Shown here piece after piece: positions 16,046 through 23,811 of a DNA stretch of 34,511 nucleotides. The notes beneath the pieces were generated by a model. It ran no database searches, was not told the DNA's origin, and saw only the letters and a list, made by a program, of their open reading frames with translations. A program made the position numbers and the translations under genes. This stretch comes from JBFWVD01 sp050246915 (GTDB lineage: Bacteria; Actinomycetota; Acidimicrobiia; Acidimicrobiales; Ilumatobacteraceae): assembly GCA_050246915.1 (NCBI GenBank), contig JBFWVD010000050.1:1-34511 (forward strand), written 5' to 3'. The stretch's first letter is position 1. Each line of letters opens with the position of its first letter.

Positions 16046-16725
16046 CGGGTGAACCTCGGTTGGTAGAGATCCGCCAGTTCGCTGGGCACCTTCGAGCGCA
16101 CCGCCGCGGCCAGACGGAGCAGGCCGGGATACTGATCGACGCGTGCACGCTTGGTGGTGAGCAAGAACGCATCTCCGTTCACCTCGAACGTGACGAAGCC
16201 ATCGGTGGTCAACAGCAACTCGATCATGTCGGCCGACAGCATCGCGGTGGCGAAGGCCCGGTCCTCACATCGCACGTAGAACATGCGGTTGAACTCCTCG
16301 GACTCGACCTCGATGTCCTTGGCCGCAATGGTGGCGGCGATGCGGGTGCCGAGACCCTCGGGCCTCACCGTGAGGTACGGGCACCAACACGTGAGCGATC
16401 CGGCCACCGACGTCGTCCAATGACGCGTCCGATGGCCTTCGCTGTCCTCGGTCTCCCACCAGAAGTCGAACGCCCGAAGCTGGCCGGGATCGTCGCGGTC
16501 CCACACGGCCGCGCCGAAACCGCGCTCGACCCCTTCGTTGAAGCGATCGAACATCAGCCGCGAGGAACCGAAAGGGTCCTTCTCGCCCCATCCGAGACCG
16601 TGGGCGTTGGCGATCTTGGACACATCGGTGTGGGTGCGCCGGCGCGGACCGCGGCGCACGGCGTACCCGGCGGCCGACAGAACCCCGGCGCCCACCGCAG
16701 CGAAGACGTTGATCGATGACGACAT
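16042..16725 (-). CDS. DUF3137-like membrane protein coupled to LemA
   Basis: A 227-aa protein with an N-terminal hydrophobic stretch (about residues 5-22) and a soluble domain. The stretch EEFNRMFYVRCEDRAFATAM followed by MIELLLTTDGFVTFEVNGD and LLTTKRA resembles the core of DUF3137 proteins, which commonly sit next to LemA. The match is by eye. It overlaps lemA by 4 bp and is upstream of it, so the pair is an operon and probably works as one membrane module of unknown function. The ATG has no strong Shine-Dalgarno or TAnnnT box. Confidence 0.7.
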   Translation of the reverse strand: MSSSINVFAAVGAGVLSAAGYAVRRGPRRRTHTDVSKIANAHGLGWGEKDPFGSSRLMFDRFNEGVERGFGAAVWDRDDPGQLRAFDFWWETEDSEGHRTRHWTTSVAGSLTCWCPYLTVRPEGLGTRIAATIAAKDIEVESEEFNRMFYVRCEDRAFATAMLSADMIELLLTTDGFVTFEVNGDAFLLTTKRARVDQYPGLLRLAAAVRSKVPSELADLYQPRFTR

Positions 16726-16766
16726 CGGTTCTCTGATCGGCAGGTCGGGCTCCCGGCGTGAGCCAG

Positions 16767-16779
16767 TACCGTGAGTTCC
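16767..16779 (+). promoter_or_regulatory. Leaderless promoter -10 (TACCGT, N7, ATG) for the thioesterase gene
   Basis: TACCGT at 16767-16772 is followed by seven bases and ATG at 16780, matching the other leaderless starts here. It argues against the in-frame GTG at 16771, which overlaps the box. Confidence 0.6.
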
Positions 16780-17628
16780 ATGACCTCCCGTGACGAGCGT
16801 TCAGCGGGCCATGTGTCCCGATTCGACCGGGATACGGCCTGTGAGCCCCTGGGCGACGGCCGTTACGGCTGCCGGATCGATCGGGGATGGTGGATCGAGC
16901 GGGGCCCGAACGGCGGGTACGTCGCGGCGACGATGCTCACCAGCTTCATCGCCGAGGTCGCTGATCCGATGCGGGCACCACGTTCGCTCACGGTGCACTA
17001 TCTGGCCCCGCCCGCCGAAGGCCCAGCGGAGATCGTGGTGTCGATCGATCGTCAGGGCCGTTCGCTGACCTACGCATCGGCCCGCATGTACCAAGGCGAG
17101 CGGTTGTTGGTGGCCGCCATGTGTGCGTTCGCAGCCAGCGCTCCCGGCGTCACCTTCAACGATTCGCAGATGCCCGCCGTCCCCGTGGCCGGCGACCTCG
17201 TGGACCTGGTGCGGCCCGATGGCGCACCGATGGTCCCGATGTCCGAGCGCTATCAGATGCGCTGGGCCATCGGCGCGCTGCCATGGGAGGGCAGCGCGGA
17301 TCGGGCGGTGGCCGGCGGATGGATCCGACCCGTCGAGGCCCGGCCCCTCGACCATCGGCTGCTGGCCGCGTTGTGCGATGCGTGGGTGCCCCCGGTGTTC
17401 TCGCGAGTGGAGGAACGCCTCGGCGTGCCCACCATCGATCTCACGATCCACTTCCTCGCTCCCTTGCCCCATCCGGGCATGAGCGACACCGACTTCGTGC
17501 TGTCCGTGTTCTCCTCGACGGTGGCCGGAGACGGTTTCATCGAGGAAGACGGTGAGATCTGGAGCGCCGACGGCGTGCTACTGGCCAAATGTCGTCAACT
17601 CGCCTTGCAGCTGCCGCTGCCGGGCTGA
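16780..17628 (+). CDS. Acyl-CoA thioesterase family protein (double hotdog, TesB-like)
   Basis: A 282-aa protein with two tandem hotdog folds. The first half has RGWWIERGPNGGYVAATML, then RSLTVHYLAPPAEGPAEI and LTYASARMYQGERLLVAAM. The second half has VFSRVEERLGVPTIDLTIHF and GDGFIEEDGEIWSADGVLLA. These are the usual strands and central-helix signatures of thioesterases that hydrolyse acyl-CoA to free acid and CoA. Chain-length preference cannot be told. It stands alone between the divergent LemA operon and the convergent PEBP gene. Confidence 0.82.
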   Translation: MTSRDERSAGHVSRFDRDTACEPLGDGRYGCRIDRGWWIERGPNGGYVAATMLTSFIAEVADPMRAPRSLTVHYLAPPAEGPAEIVVSIDRQGRSLTYASARMYQGERLLVAAMCAFAASAPGVTFNDSQMPAVPVAGDLVDLVRPDGAPMVPMSERYQMRWAIGALPWEGSADRAVAGGWIRPVEARPLDHRLLAALCDAWVPPVFSRVEERLGVPTIDLTIHFLAPLPHPGMSDTDFVLSVFSSTVAGDGFIEEDGEIWSADGVLLAKCRQLALQLPLPG

Positions 17629-17650
17629 GCACGGCGCCCGGCGTGCTGTT

Positions 17651-18247
17651 TCAGGCGGCGACGGTGCCGGTGTAGGTAGCGGTGGCGATGGCCGCGGCGC
17701 GGGCCATGGCGATCACATCGGTGCCCGGCGTGTCGCTGGTGACGGCGAGGACGGAGCGCAGAGCCAACAGCTCGATGGTGAGCGTGCCGCCGAATCCGAG
17801 CGCCGGACACGGGCCGGACCACCCGGCCTTGCCGAAGTCGTTGATCGATTCGACGGTGCCGTCGGGGACGCGCCCTTCGGCCAGCGAGTTCACGATGGGA
17901 TCGATGCCGGTCACCACCCAATGGATCACCGGTTTCGGGCCGACTTCGGTGGCGACGATGGCCAGGTCGACCGCATCGGTCGGAGTGGCGCTCCATCGCA
18001 ACGCCGGTGAGGTGTCGGCTCCGATGCAGGTGTGGACCTTGTCGATCTCAGTACCGGAGACCCACGGTCCCGACAAGGTGAACACCGTGGGCGCCGCCGT
18101 CGTGGTGGGATCCACGATCGATTGCGTCAGGTCGGGTGCTGCCGGCCGCAAGGTGCGGCTGTCATCGCCGCAGGCCGACACCACCAGACAACAACTGAGG
18201 GCGGCCGCCAGGCCAGCGATGGGCGTCCGTCGACGAGAGCGGGTCAC
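17651..18247 (-). CDS. YbhB/YbcL (PEBP, Raf-kinase-inhibitor-like) lipoprotein
   Basis: A 198-aa exported lipoprotein. The signal peptide ends in a lipobox, VVSACGDD, with lipidated C26. The mature part has a phosphatidylethanolamine-binding-protein fold: CIGADTSPALRWSATP, the strand LAIVATEV, PVIHWVVTGIDP, and GPCPALGFGGTLTIELLAL, where family members have the ligand-pocket GPCPP-x-G-x-H (the histidine is not obvious here). The role in bacteria is unknown, probably small-molecule binding at the outer face of the membrane. GTG at 18247 fits the signal peptide. The mca gene diverges from it. Confidence 0.82.
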   Translation of the reverse strand: MTRSRRRTPIAGLAAALSCCLVVSACGDDSRTLRPAAPDLTQSIVDPTTTAAPTVFTLSGPWVSGTEIDKVHTCIGADTSPALRWSATPTDAVDLAIVATEVGPKPVIHWVVTGIDPIVNSLAEGRVPDGTVESINDFGKAGWSGPCPALGFGGTLTIELLALRSVLAVTSDTPGTDVIAMARAAAIATATYTGTVAA

Positions 18248-18271
18248 GTGGTGAGTTTCCCATGTGCTCGC

Positions 18272-18285
18272 TAGCGTGACCGATC
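18272..18285 (+). promoter_or_regulatory. Promoter -10 (TAGCGT, N8, GTG) for the mca-like gene
   Basis: TAGCGT at 18272-18277 is followed by eight bases and GTG at 18286. The box overlaps the palindrome GCTAGC, so the opposite strand reads TAGCGA and might serve the divergent PEBP gene less well. Confidence 0.55.
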
Positions 18286-19218
18286 GTGCCGCCCGAAGTC
18301 GCCAGCGATGAGCTCTGCCTCATGACCATCCATGCGCATCCCGACGACGAGGCCTCCAAAGGTGCCCCGACGGTTGCGATGTACTCCAGGCGGGGCGTGT
18401 CGACGGTCCTGGTGTGCTGCACCGGCGGCGAGGAAGGCGACGTGAACAACCCGGCGCTCCTGGCTCCCGGCGGCGCGCTGCACGGTCTCGACGAGACGGC
18501 GGTGCAAGCTGAACTGGCCCGCTTGCGTCCTCTCGAGTTGGCGTGCTCGGCGGCGGCGATCGGCTTCGACGAGGTGGTCATGCTGGGCTACCGCGACTCC
18601 GGGATGGCCGAGGCTGCGTCGAACAACCATCCCGATTCGTTCCATTCCGCCGACCTCGACGAGGCGGTGGGCCGACTGGTCGCGCATATCCGCCGCACCC
18701 GACCGCAGGTCATCATCACCTACGGCGACGAGCAGTCGGCCTATCCACATCCCGATCATCTCAAGGTGCACGACATCAGCGGCCCGGCGTTCGATCGCGC
18801 CGGCGACGAGGCGTGGTACCCCGAGGCCGGGCCGCCGTGGCAGCCGTTGAAGATGTACTACTCCACCTGGTCGCGCGCTCGGATCGAAGCGTGGCATGCC
18901 GCGTTCGGGCGCCTCGGACTCGAGTCGCCTTACGACGACAACTGGTTCAACCGGCCGTGGCAGGACGATCGCATCACCACTCGTCTGCCCATCACCCACG
19001 ACATGTGGATGGTGCGTCAAGCTGCATTGCTCGCCCACGAGACGCAGATCGATCCCACCGAGCGGTTCTGGTTCGGCCTGCCCAGCGAGGCGCAGTGGGA
19101 GGCCTATCCGTGGGAGGACTGGATCTTGGCGAGATCACTGGTGGGACGGCCCGGCGATGGGGAGATCGAAGACGATCTGTTCGCCGGCGTCACTGCAGCG
19201 CAAGGCAACCGGCGATGA
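18286..19218 (+). CDS. mca: Mycothiol S-conjugate amidase (PIG-L family deacetylase)
   Basis: A 310-aa zinc amidase of the LmbE/PIG-L family. Mca cleaves mycothiol conjugates to release mercapturic acids during detoxification. Zinc ligands lie in AHPDDEASKG (H18, D21) and in SAYPHPDHLKVHDIS (H158). CCTGGEEGDVNNP, LGYRDSGM and GPPWQPLKMYY closely follow the Mca pattern, which separates it from MshB, the mycothiol biosynthetic deacetylase, though MshB activity cannot be fully excluded. Its presence implies that the organism makes mycothiol. The stop codon overlaps the ATG of the SCP2-like gene (ATGA), so the two are translationally coupled. Confidence 0.88.
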   Translation: MPPEVASDELCLMTIHAHPDDEASKGAPTVAMYSRRGVSTVLVCCTGGEEGDVNNPALLAPGGALHGLDETAVQAELARLRPLELACSAAAIGFDEVVMLGYRDSGMAEAASNNHPDSFHSADLDEAVGRLVAHIRRTRPQVIITYGDEQSAYPHPDHLKVHDISGPAFDRAGDEAWYPEAGPPWQPLKMYYSTWSRARIEAWHAAFGRLGLESPYDDNWFNRPWQDDRITTRLPITHDMWMVRQAALLAHETQIDPTERFWFGLPSEAQWEAYPWEDWILARSLVGRPGDGEIEDDLFAGVTAAQGNRR

Positions 19219-19484
19219 GCGGCCCAGCGGCCGGACCAGTGGACGGCCCGATGAGCGGCACGGTGCAGGTTCGCATCGCCGCAGGCAAGGGCGAGCCAGA
19301 GTTGGTGGACGGACCCGACGACGCCGATGTCATCGTGCGACTCGGCCAGGCCGACACCGGGCTCGATCCGAGCGTGGCGTTCATGACCGGCAAGCTCAAG
19401 GCAGAAGGGCACACCGGTGTGCTGTTCGCGTCGCTGTCCTCCGGGGCGATAGCCGCGTCGATCGCTCGTTTGACAGCGGGCTGA
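19215..19484 (+). CDS. Small SCP2-like (sterol carrier/lipid-binding fold) protein
   Basis: An 89-aa protein, shorter than a full SCP2 domain (about 100-110 aa). The pattern ADVIVRLGQADTGLDPSVAF then MTGKLKAEGHTGVLF matches the strand-helix-GKLKxxG core of SCP2 domains, which bind lipids or other hydrophobic ligands. The first ATG (19215) overlaps the mca stop, giving translational coupling; ATG 19251 is an alternative start. Because the residues before VQVRIAAGKG are glycine/proline rich, the real fold probably begins near residue 13. Its link to mycothiol chemistry is unknown. The stop abuts the stop of the convergent lipoprotein gene (TGATCA). Confidence 0.68.
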   Translation: MSGPAAGPVDGPMSGTVQVRIAAGKGEPELVDGPDDADVIVRLGQADTGLDPSVAFMTGKLKAEGHTGVLFASLSSGAIAASIARLTAG

Positions 19485-19886
19485 TCACGGCGTCGTTGCC
19501 GCCTCGGCGACCGTGATGGTGAGCGTCGCTTCGTCATCGAAACGGTCGGTGACGGTGATGGGCCCGGTGCCGGTGGCCCGGAACACGAAGCGATCGCCGG
19601 GCATCTGGAGTCCGGAGTCGAACACCACCTGGCCATCGACACGGCCTTGGAACGAGCGGTTCTCGGTGTCGGCGTTGACGAACTCGATGCCCTCGCCGGC
19701 GGTGACCTCGACGCTGTTGGTCGAGTAGCCCGTCCCCACCGCTTCAACCGTCGTGGCATTGTCGAAGGTGGCCTTGGTGATGGCCTCGGCCTCGGGGGTC
19801 GGATCGACGGCCGAGCCACAGCCGCTCAGCGCGGCGATGGCGATCGTCATCGCTGCCACTGATGTCACGGGGAGTTTGACTCTCAC
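19485..19886 (-). CDS. Small secreted lipoprotein with cupredoxin-like pattern
   Basis: A 133-aa product with a signal peptide and lipobox IAALSGCGS (lipidated C23). The mature part reads TNSVEVTAGEGIEFVNADTE, then VVFDSGLQMPGDRFVFRATG and TLTITVAE. That order (strand, G-E-x-I-x-F-x-N, FDSG-x-x-x-PG, final strand) resembles cupredoxin-like lipoproteins, but the copper-binding His and Cys are absent, so it probably does not bind copper. No closer assignment is possible. GTG at 19886 is the start; GGTGGG lies just upstream. Confidence 0.65.
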   Translation of the reverse strand: MRVKLPVTSVAAMTIAIAALSGCGSAVDPTPEAEAITKATFDNATTVEAVGTGYSTNSVEVTAGEGIEFVNADTENRSFQGRVDGQVVFDSGLQMPGDRFVFRATGTGPITVTDRFDDEATLTITVAEAATTP

Positions 19887-19916
19887 CCCACCACTATCGG
19901 CGGGGATCGGCTCGGC

Positions 19917-20753
19917 TCAAGCCCGGGTTCGTTGGAGGTCCCGCAGCTGGCGGTAGCCGATGCGGATGGCCCCGGTGCGCTGGAGCAGGGCGTCGAGCTC
20001 GCCGCCGGCGCTCACCAGCTCGAGATCGTCGATCCAGGCCTGGGCCAGCGGCGACAGGGCCCGGATCTCGGGCGTGTCGATGGCCGGTTGGATGTGCAGC
20101 TCGGTCACCCCCGGCTCGAGGTCGGCGACCAACCGCTCGGTCAGCGGCCGGGTGCCGGCGGCCAATGCCGGGGCGAAATGATCGGGGAACACCAGACCCT
20201 CCTCGGCGGCCAATTGTCGGAACGGAAAGCCGGCGATGTCCTCACCCGGGGTGGACGGGAGGCGGATCGGCAGATCGAACTCCACGGCCATGTCGAGGTA
20301 CACGTCGAAGAACTCCGGCCGCAACGGCAACGACGACAGATGCGGCGCCAGGTGGGTCACGTCGAAACCCCAATGCATTGCCCGCTCGATCTGCATGCGC
20401 AGCTCCCGGCGGACCTCGTCGAGATCGGCGTGATCCCACAGATCGTCGATGGTGCGAGGAAACCCGCCGTCGCCGTCGAGCAGCGACGGTGCGTGGGTGA
20501 GCGGACCCCAGCGATATCGATCGTGCTCGGCGTTGAGGGTGAGGTGCACGCCGATGTCCTCGCCCCGATAGTCGGCCGCGGCCGCCCGGGCCCACGGGGC
20601 CGGCATCATGACCGAAGCGCAGGTGGCCACCCCGTCGCGCAGCGCCCGATACACACCCTCGTTCAGAGCATGCGCCATGCCGAGATCGTCACAGCTGATG
20701 ATCACGATGCGGTCGTTTGCGCGGTACCCGAGACGTTCGGCGAGGGTCGTCAC
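19917..20753 (-). CDS. ChbG/YdjC-family carbohydrate deacetylase
   Basis: A 278-aa TIM-barrel-like deacetylase of the ChbG/YdjC (HpnK) family, which removes acetyl groups from oligosaccharides or glycolipids in a metal-dependent way. The metal-site ISCDDLGMAHALNEGV (D22, D23), DIGVHLTLNAEHD, and THLAPHLSSLPLRPEFF are visible, as is GVTELHIQPA near residue 210. The start is GTG 20753: it is preceded by TAGCGT at 7 nt and opens directly into the conserved domain, whereas upstream in-frame starts would lie inside the nuclease gene. Its substrate could be a chitin fragment or a lipid-linked sugar. Confidence 0.85.
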   Translation of the reverse strand: MTTLAERLGYRANDRIVIISCDDLGMAHALNEGVYRALRDGVATCASVMMPAPWARAAAADYRGEDIGVHLTLNAEHDRYRWGPLTHAPSLLDGDGGFPRTIDDLWDHADLDEVRRELRMQIERAMHWGFDVTHLAPHLSSLPLRPEFFDVYLDMAVEFDLPIRLPSTPGEDIAGFPFRQLAAEEGLVFPDHFAPALAAGTRPLTERLVADLEPGVTELHIQPAIDTPEIRALSPLAQAWIDDLELVSAGGELDALLQRTGAIRIGYRQLRDLQRTRA

Positions 20754-20766
20754 CCGGGCAACGCTA
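20754..20766 (-). promoter_or_regulatory. Leaderless promoter -10 (TAGCGT, N7, GTG) built on the nuclease stop codon
   Basis: On the minus strand TAGCGT occupies 20766-20761, followed by seven bases and GTG at 20753. The first three bases of the box (20766-20764) are the TAG stop codon of the upstream thermonuclease gene. Confidence 0.6.
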
Positions 20767-21363
20767 CCCGGCACTGTCGGCGGGCACGCCGAAACCGCTG
20801 CACGCGCCCCATAGACCGCGACCGTGTCGCTGAGCATCGCGCACCGCTTCGCTGATCACGTCGGCGAACGTCGTGTTCGGTTTGACCCGCAGCGACTTGG
20901 CGTAGCCCGCCTTGGCCATCTCGAGATTCACGAACATCCCATCGGAGACGCGGGTGACGTAGGCCAGCAAGCGGCCGAAGTCGTCTCGCGTCTCGACATC
21001 TCGTTCGAGGTTCACCGCGGTCCCCGACGGCAAGAGCTGAGCGACGTAGTCAGCAGCCTCGGGCCCGTAGCACTGGACCGGTGTGTCGGGGCGATGGGTC
21101 TCGGGGGTGTCGATGCCGATGAGCCGGACCCGCTCGCGCTCGCCCTTGATGTCCACGATGATCGTGTCGCCGTCGACCACCCGATCGACGATGGCATTGC
21201 CGACGCTGGGGGCCTTGGTGGCGCTGGCGGCCCCCGTGCCGCTGGCCCCCGTACCGCTGGGCCCAGAACCACTGGCCCCGTTGCATCCGCTCAGGGCGAC
21301 GACCGCCAACATGACGGCAGCGACGAGCGCAGCGCGAGATCGATCGGTGGGATGTGGTCGCAC
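20764..21363 (-). CDS. Thermonuclease (SNase-like) lipoprotein
   Basis: A 199-aa exported nuclease. The signal peptide ends in lipobox VALSGC (C27), followed by a Gly/Ser/Thr-rich linker to about residue 50. The staphylococcal-nuclease fold then shows the active site: VVDGDTIIVDI (D64, D66), ERVRLIGIDTPE (R80, D85, E88) and RDDFGRLLAYV (R131). MFVNLEMAKAGYAKSL and ADVISEAVRDAQRHGRGLW are also typical. It hydrolyses DNA or RNA outside the cell in a calcium-dependent way if active. GTG 21363 is preceded by GGAG at 6 nt; a longer open frame to 21447 lacks a signal peptide start and runs into the divergent promoter. Confidence 0.88.
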   Translation of the reverse strand: MRPHPTDRSRAALVAAVMLAVVALSGCNGASGSGPSGTGASGTGAASATKAPSVGNAIVDRVVDGDTIIVDIKGERERVRLIGIDTPETHRPDTPVQCYGPEAADYVAQLLPSGTAVNLERDVETRDDFGRLLAYVTRVSDGMFVNLEMAKAGYAKSLRVKPNTTFADVISEAVRDAQRHGRGLWGACSGFGVPADSAG

Positions 21364-21448
21364 GGTGTCTCCGCCCTCGCGGTGGCCAGCGGTTTCGAAC
21401 AGACGACTGTCGCCGACGATCGCGGCTCGCTTCCGCGGCCGACACAAC

Positions 21449-21461
21449 TACGGTAGCGGTC
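21449..21461 (+). promoter_or_regulatory. Leaderless promoter -10 (TACGGT, N7, GTG) for the zinc peptidase gene
   Basis: TACGGT at 21449-21454 is followed by seven bases and GTG at 21462, with no ribosome-binding sequence between. Confidence 0.6.
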
Positions 21462-22394
21462 GTGGAGTTCAACAGGAGAGCAAAGCTCGACACGTCGCAG
21501 ATCCAAGACGCACGCGGGTCGGGTGGTGGGGTCAGTCGCGGCGGGGGTCTCGCGCTCGGTGGCGGTGGGCTCGGTGTTCTCGGACTCGTGGTGGCCTTGG
21601 TCATCAACCTCATGGGCGGCGGATCGGGCGCCGGCGGGTTGTCGAGCGCGCTCAACAACCTCCAACCGGGCCAGAGCGTGAACCCTGCGGACAACGCCGA
21701 GTTGCAGCAAGCCTGCGGTACCGGGGCCGACGCCATGGAGCGTCAGGACTGCCGGATCGTGGCCGTCGTGAACTCCGTACAGACGATGTGGACGAAGATC
21801 TTCAAAGAGCGCGGGGACGTGTACCTCAACGCCGACACCCGCTTCTTCTCCGGTGGGACCAACACCGGCTGCGGCAGCGCCTCGAGTGCCATGGGCCCGT
21901 TCTATTGCCCGGCCGACAAGACGGTGTACATCGACCTCAGCTTCTACGAAGAGCTCACCACCAAGTTCGGGGCCCAGGGCGGCGACTTCGCCGAGGCGTA
22001 CGTGATCGCTCACGAGTACGGCCATCACGTATCGAACATCCTCGGGGCCATGGCACAGGTCGGCCGGGAGACAGGAGCCGATTCGGGCTCCGTGCGTCTC
22101 GAACTGCAGGCCGACTGCTACGCCGGGGTGTGGGCCTACAACGCCACGCGCACGCCCGATCCGCTCACCGGTGAGGTGCTCATCACCTCGATCTCCGACG
22201 ACGACATCCGCGAGGGCCTCGACGCAGCCGCGGCAGTCGGCGACGACTACATCCAAGAGAAGTTCCAGGGCAACATCACTCCCGACACCTGGACCCACGG
22301 CTCGTCGGCTCAACGCCAGCGTTGGTTCAAGGAGGGCTACCGCGCCGGCGATCCCGCGGCGTGCGACACCTTCAACGCCTCGAACCTCGGCTGA
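21462..22394 (+). CDS. Neutral zinc metallopeptidase (YpfJ family)
   Basis: A 310-aa membrane-anchored metallopeptidase. The N-terminus (MEFNRRAKLDTSQIQDARG) and the glycine-rich stretch before one membrane helix (about 35-50) are hallmarks of the YpfJ family. The zinc motif is HEYGHH at 184-189 (H184, E185, H188) within VIAHEYGHHVSNILG. RLELQADCYAGVW downstream supplies the expected third region, and QRQRWFKEGYRAGDPAACDT is the conserved C-terminus. The substrate is unknown. GTG 21462 follows a TAnnnT box by 7 nt. The gene converges on the thiolase with 18 bp between stops. Confidence 0.92.
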   Translation: MEFNRRAKLDTSQIQDARGSGGGVSRGGGLALGGGGLGVLGLVVALVINLMGGGSGAGGLSSALNNLQPGQSVNPADNAELQQACGTGADAMERQDCRIVAVVNSVQTMWTKIFKERGDVYLNADTRFFSGGTNTGCGSASSAMGPFYCPADKTVYIDLSFYEELTTKFGAQGGDFAEAYVIAHEYGHHVSNILGAMAQVGRETGADSGSVRLELQADCYAGVWAYNATRTPDPLTGEVLITSISDDDIREGLDAAAAVGDDYIQEKFQGNITPDTWTHGSSAQRQRWFKEGYRAGDPAACDTFNASNLG

Positions 22395-22412
22395 CCGCGA
22401 TGGACTCAGGCG

Positions 22413-23694
22413 TCAGCTGAGTCGTTCGACGNNNNNNNNNNNNNNNNNNNNNNNNNNNNNNNNNNNNNNNNNNNNNNNNNNNNNNNNNNNNNNNNNNNNN
22501 NNNNNNNNNNNNNNNNNNNNNNNNNNNNNNNATGGTGCCGGTTCCGAGCCCGCCACCACAGCACATCGAGATGAGGCCGTAGCGGCCACCGGTGCGATCG
22601 AGCTCGTACAGCGCCTTCGTGACGAGCAGCGCTCCGGTCGCGCCGAGGGGATGGCCCTGGGCGATGGCCCCTCCGTTGGGGTTCACCTTCGCCGGATCGG
22701 CGTCGCACTCCTTCTGCCACGCCAGCACCACCGAGGCGAACGCCTCGTTCACCTCGCACACGTCCATGTCGGACATCGACAGTCCGGTGCGAGCGAACAG
22801 CCGGCGCGTCGCATCGATGGGACCGGTGAGCATCATGATCGGATCGACGCCGACGAGGCACGTGTCCACGACGCGGGCCCGGGGCGTGAGTCCGAGCGCG
22901 GCCGCTTTCTCCTCGCTCATGAGCAACACTGCCGCCGCCCCGTCGGAGATCTGCGAGCTGGACCCCGCGGTGTGCACGCCGTTTTCGCGGGCCACCGGCT
23001 TCAACTTGGCCAGACCTTCCAGCGTGGTCTCGCGCAGCCCTTCGTCGCGCGTGACCCGATGAGTGGTACCGGTGGGCGCGCCCTCGGCATCGAGATCGGG
23101 TGCATCGACGGCGATGATCTGGCTCTCGAGACGGCCGTCGGCCCAGGCCGCAGCGAGCCGTTGCTGGGACCTCAGCCCGAGACCATCGGTGTCGTCGCGG
23201 CTGATCTCCCACTTGTCGGCGATGCGCTCGGCCGCTTCGAACTGGGAGGTGAACTCGTACTGCTCGAAGTAGCGCTTGGGGATCGGAACGCCGAGGCCCA
23301 GCTTCTTGGACGAATTGATGCCGATCGGGATGCGGCTCATGACCTCTACGCCACAGGCCACCGCTACATCCACCACGCCGCTGGCGATGAGGGCGGTGGC
23401 CAGGTTCGTGGCCTGCTGCGAGGAGCCGCACTGCGTGTCGACGGTGGTGACCGCCGTGGCAACCGGAAGGCCAGCGGTGAGCCACGCGGTGCGGGTCACG
23501 TTGAAGCTCTGCTCACCGACCTGGCTCACGCATCCGCCAACGACCTGGCCGATCTCGCTGGGGTCGATGCCGCTGCGCTCCACCAACCCCTGCAGCACCT
23601 GCGCCAGGAGCTCGGCCGGATGGACCGACGCCAGACCCCCGTTGCGCCGGCCGATGGCCGACCGCGCTGCTTCGACGATGACGACGTTGGTCAT
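22413..23694 (-). CDS. Acetyl-CoA acetyltransferase / thiolase (crosses an assembly gap)
   Basis: A thiolase that condenses or cleaves acyl-CoA (beta-oxidation or acetoacetyl-CoA formation). C89 in TVDTQCGSSQQA is the nucleophile; NEAFASVV, GHPLGATGA and MCCGGGLGTGT carry the other catalytic residues. The 3' end meets a run of 100 N at 22432-22531. Reading the minus strand, the right flank ends ...GGC ACC AT and the left flank resumes C GTC GAA CGA CTC AGC TGA. Joined directly they give GTGTIVERLS and a stop at 22413, the expected thiolase C-terminus. Without the N run the protein is 393 aa, the usual length. The ATG at 23694 has GAGGAG at 5 nt. A steroid or lipid thiolase role cannot be distinguished. 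Confidence 0.9.
22432..22531. other. Assembly gap (100 N)
   Basis: Exactly 100 unknown bases, a standard placeholder length. The flanking thiolase reading frame closes perfectly if the gap is given zero length, so little or no sequence is probably missing. Confidence 0.95.
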
Positions 23695-23811
23695 TGCTGC
23701 TCCTCAGGACGATCTTCGCGGGGAGTGTACGGCGCGCCGCGTCGAGGGTCCGCTCGATGTGCGGATCGGGGGAAGCTTGCCCGGCGAGCTGGGAGCAGAT
23801 AGCAATCTGAT

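Noticed and set aside
22413..23694. Thiolase as a truncated pseudogene at the N gap
   Set aside because: Direct joining of the flanks restores a complete in-frame C-terminus and a normal length of 393 aa.
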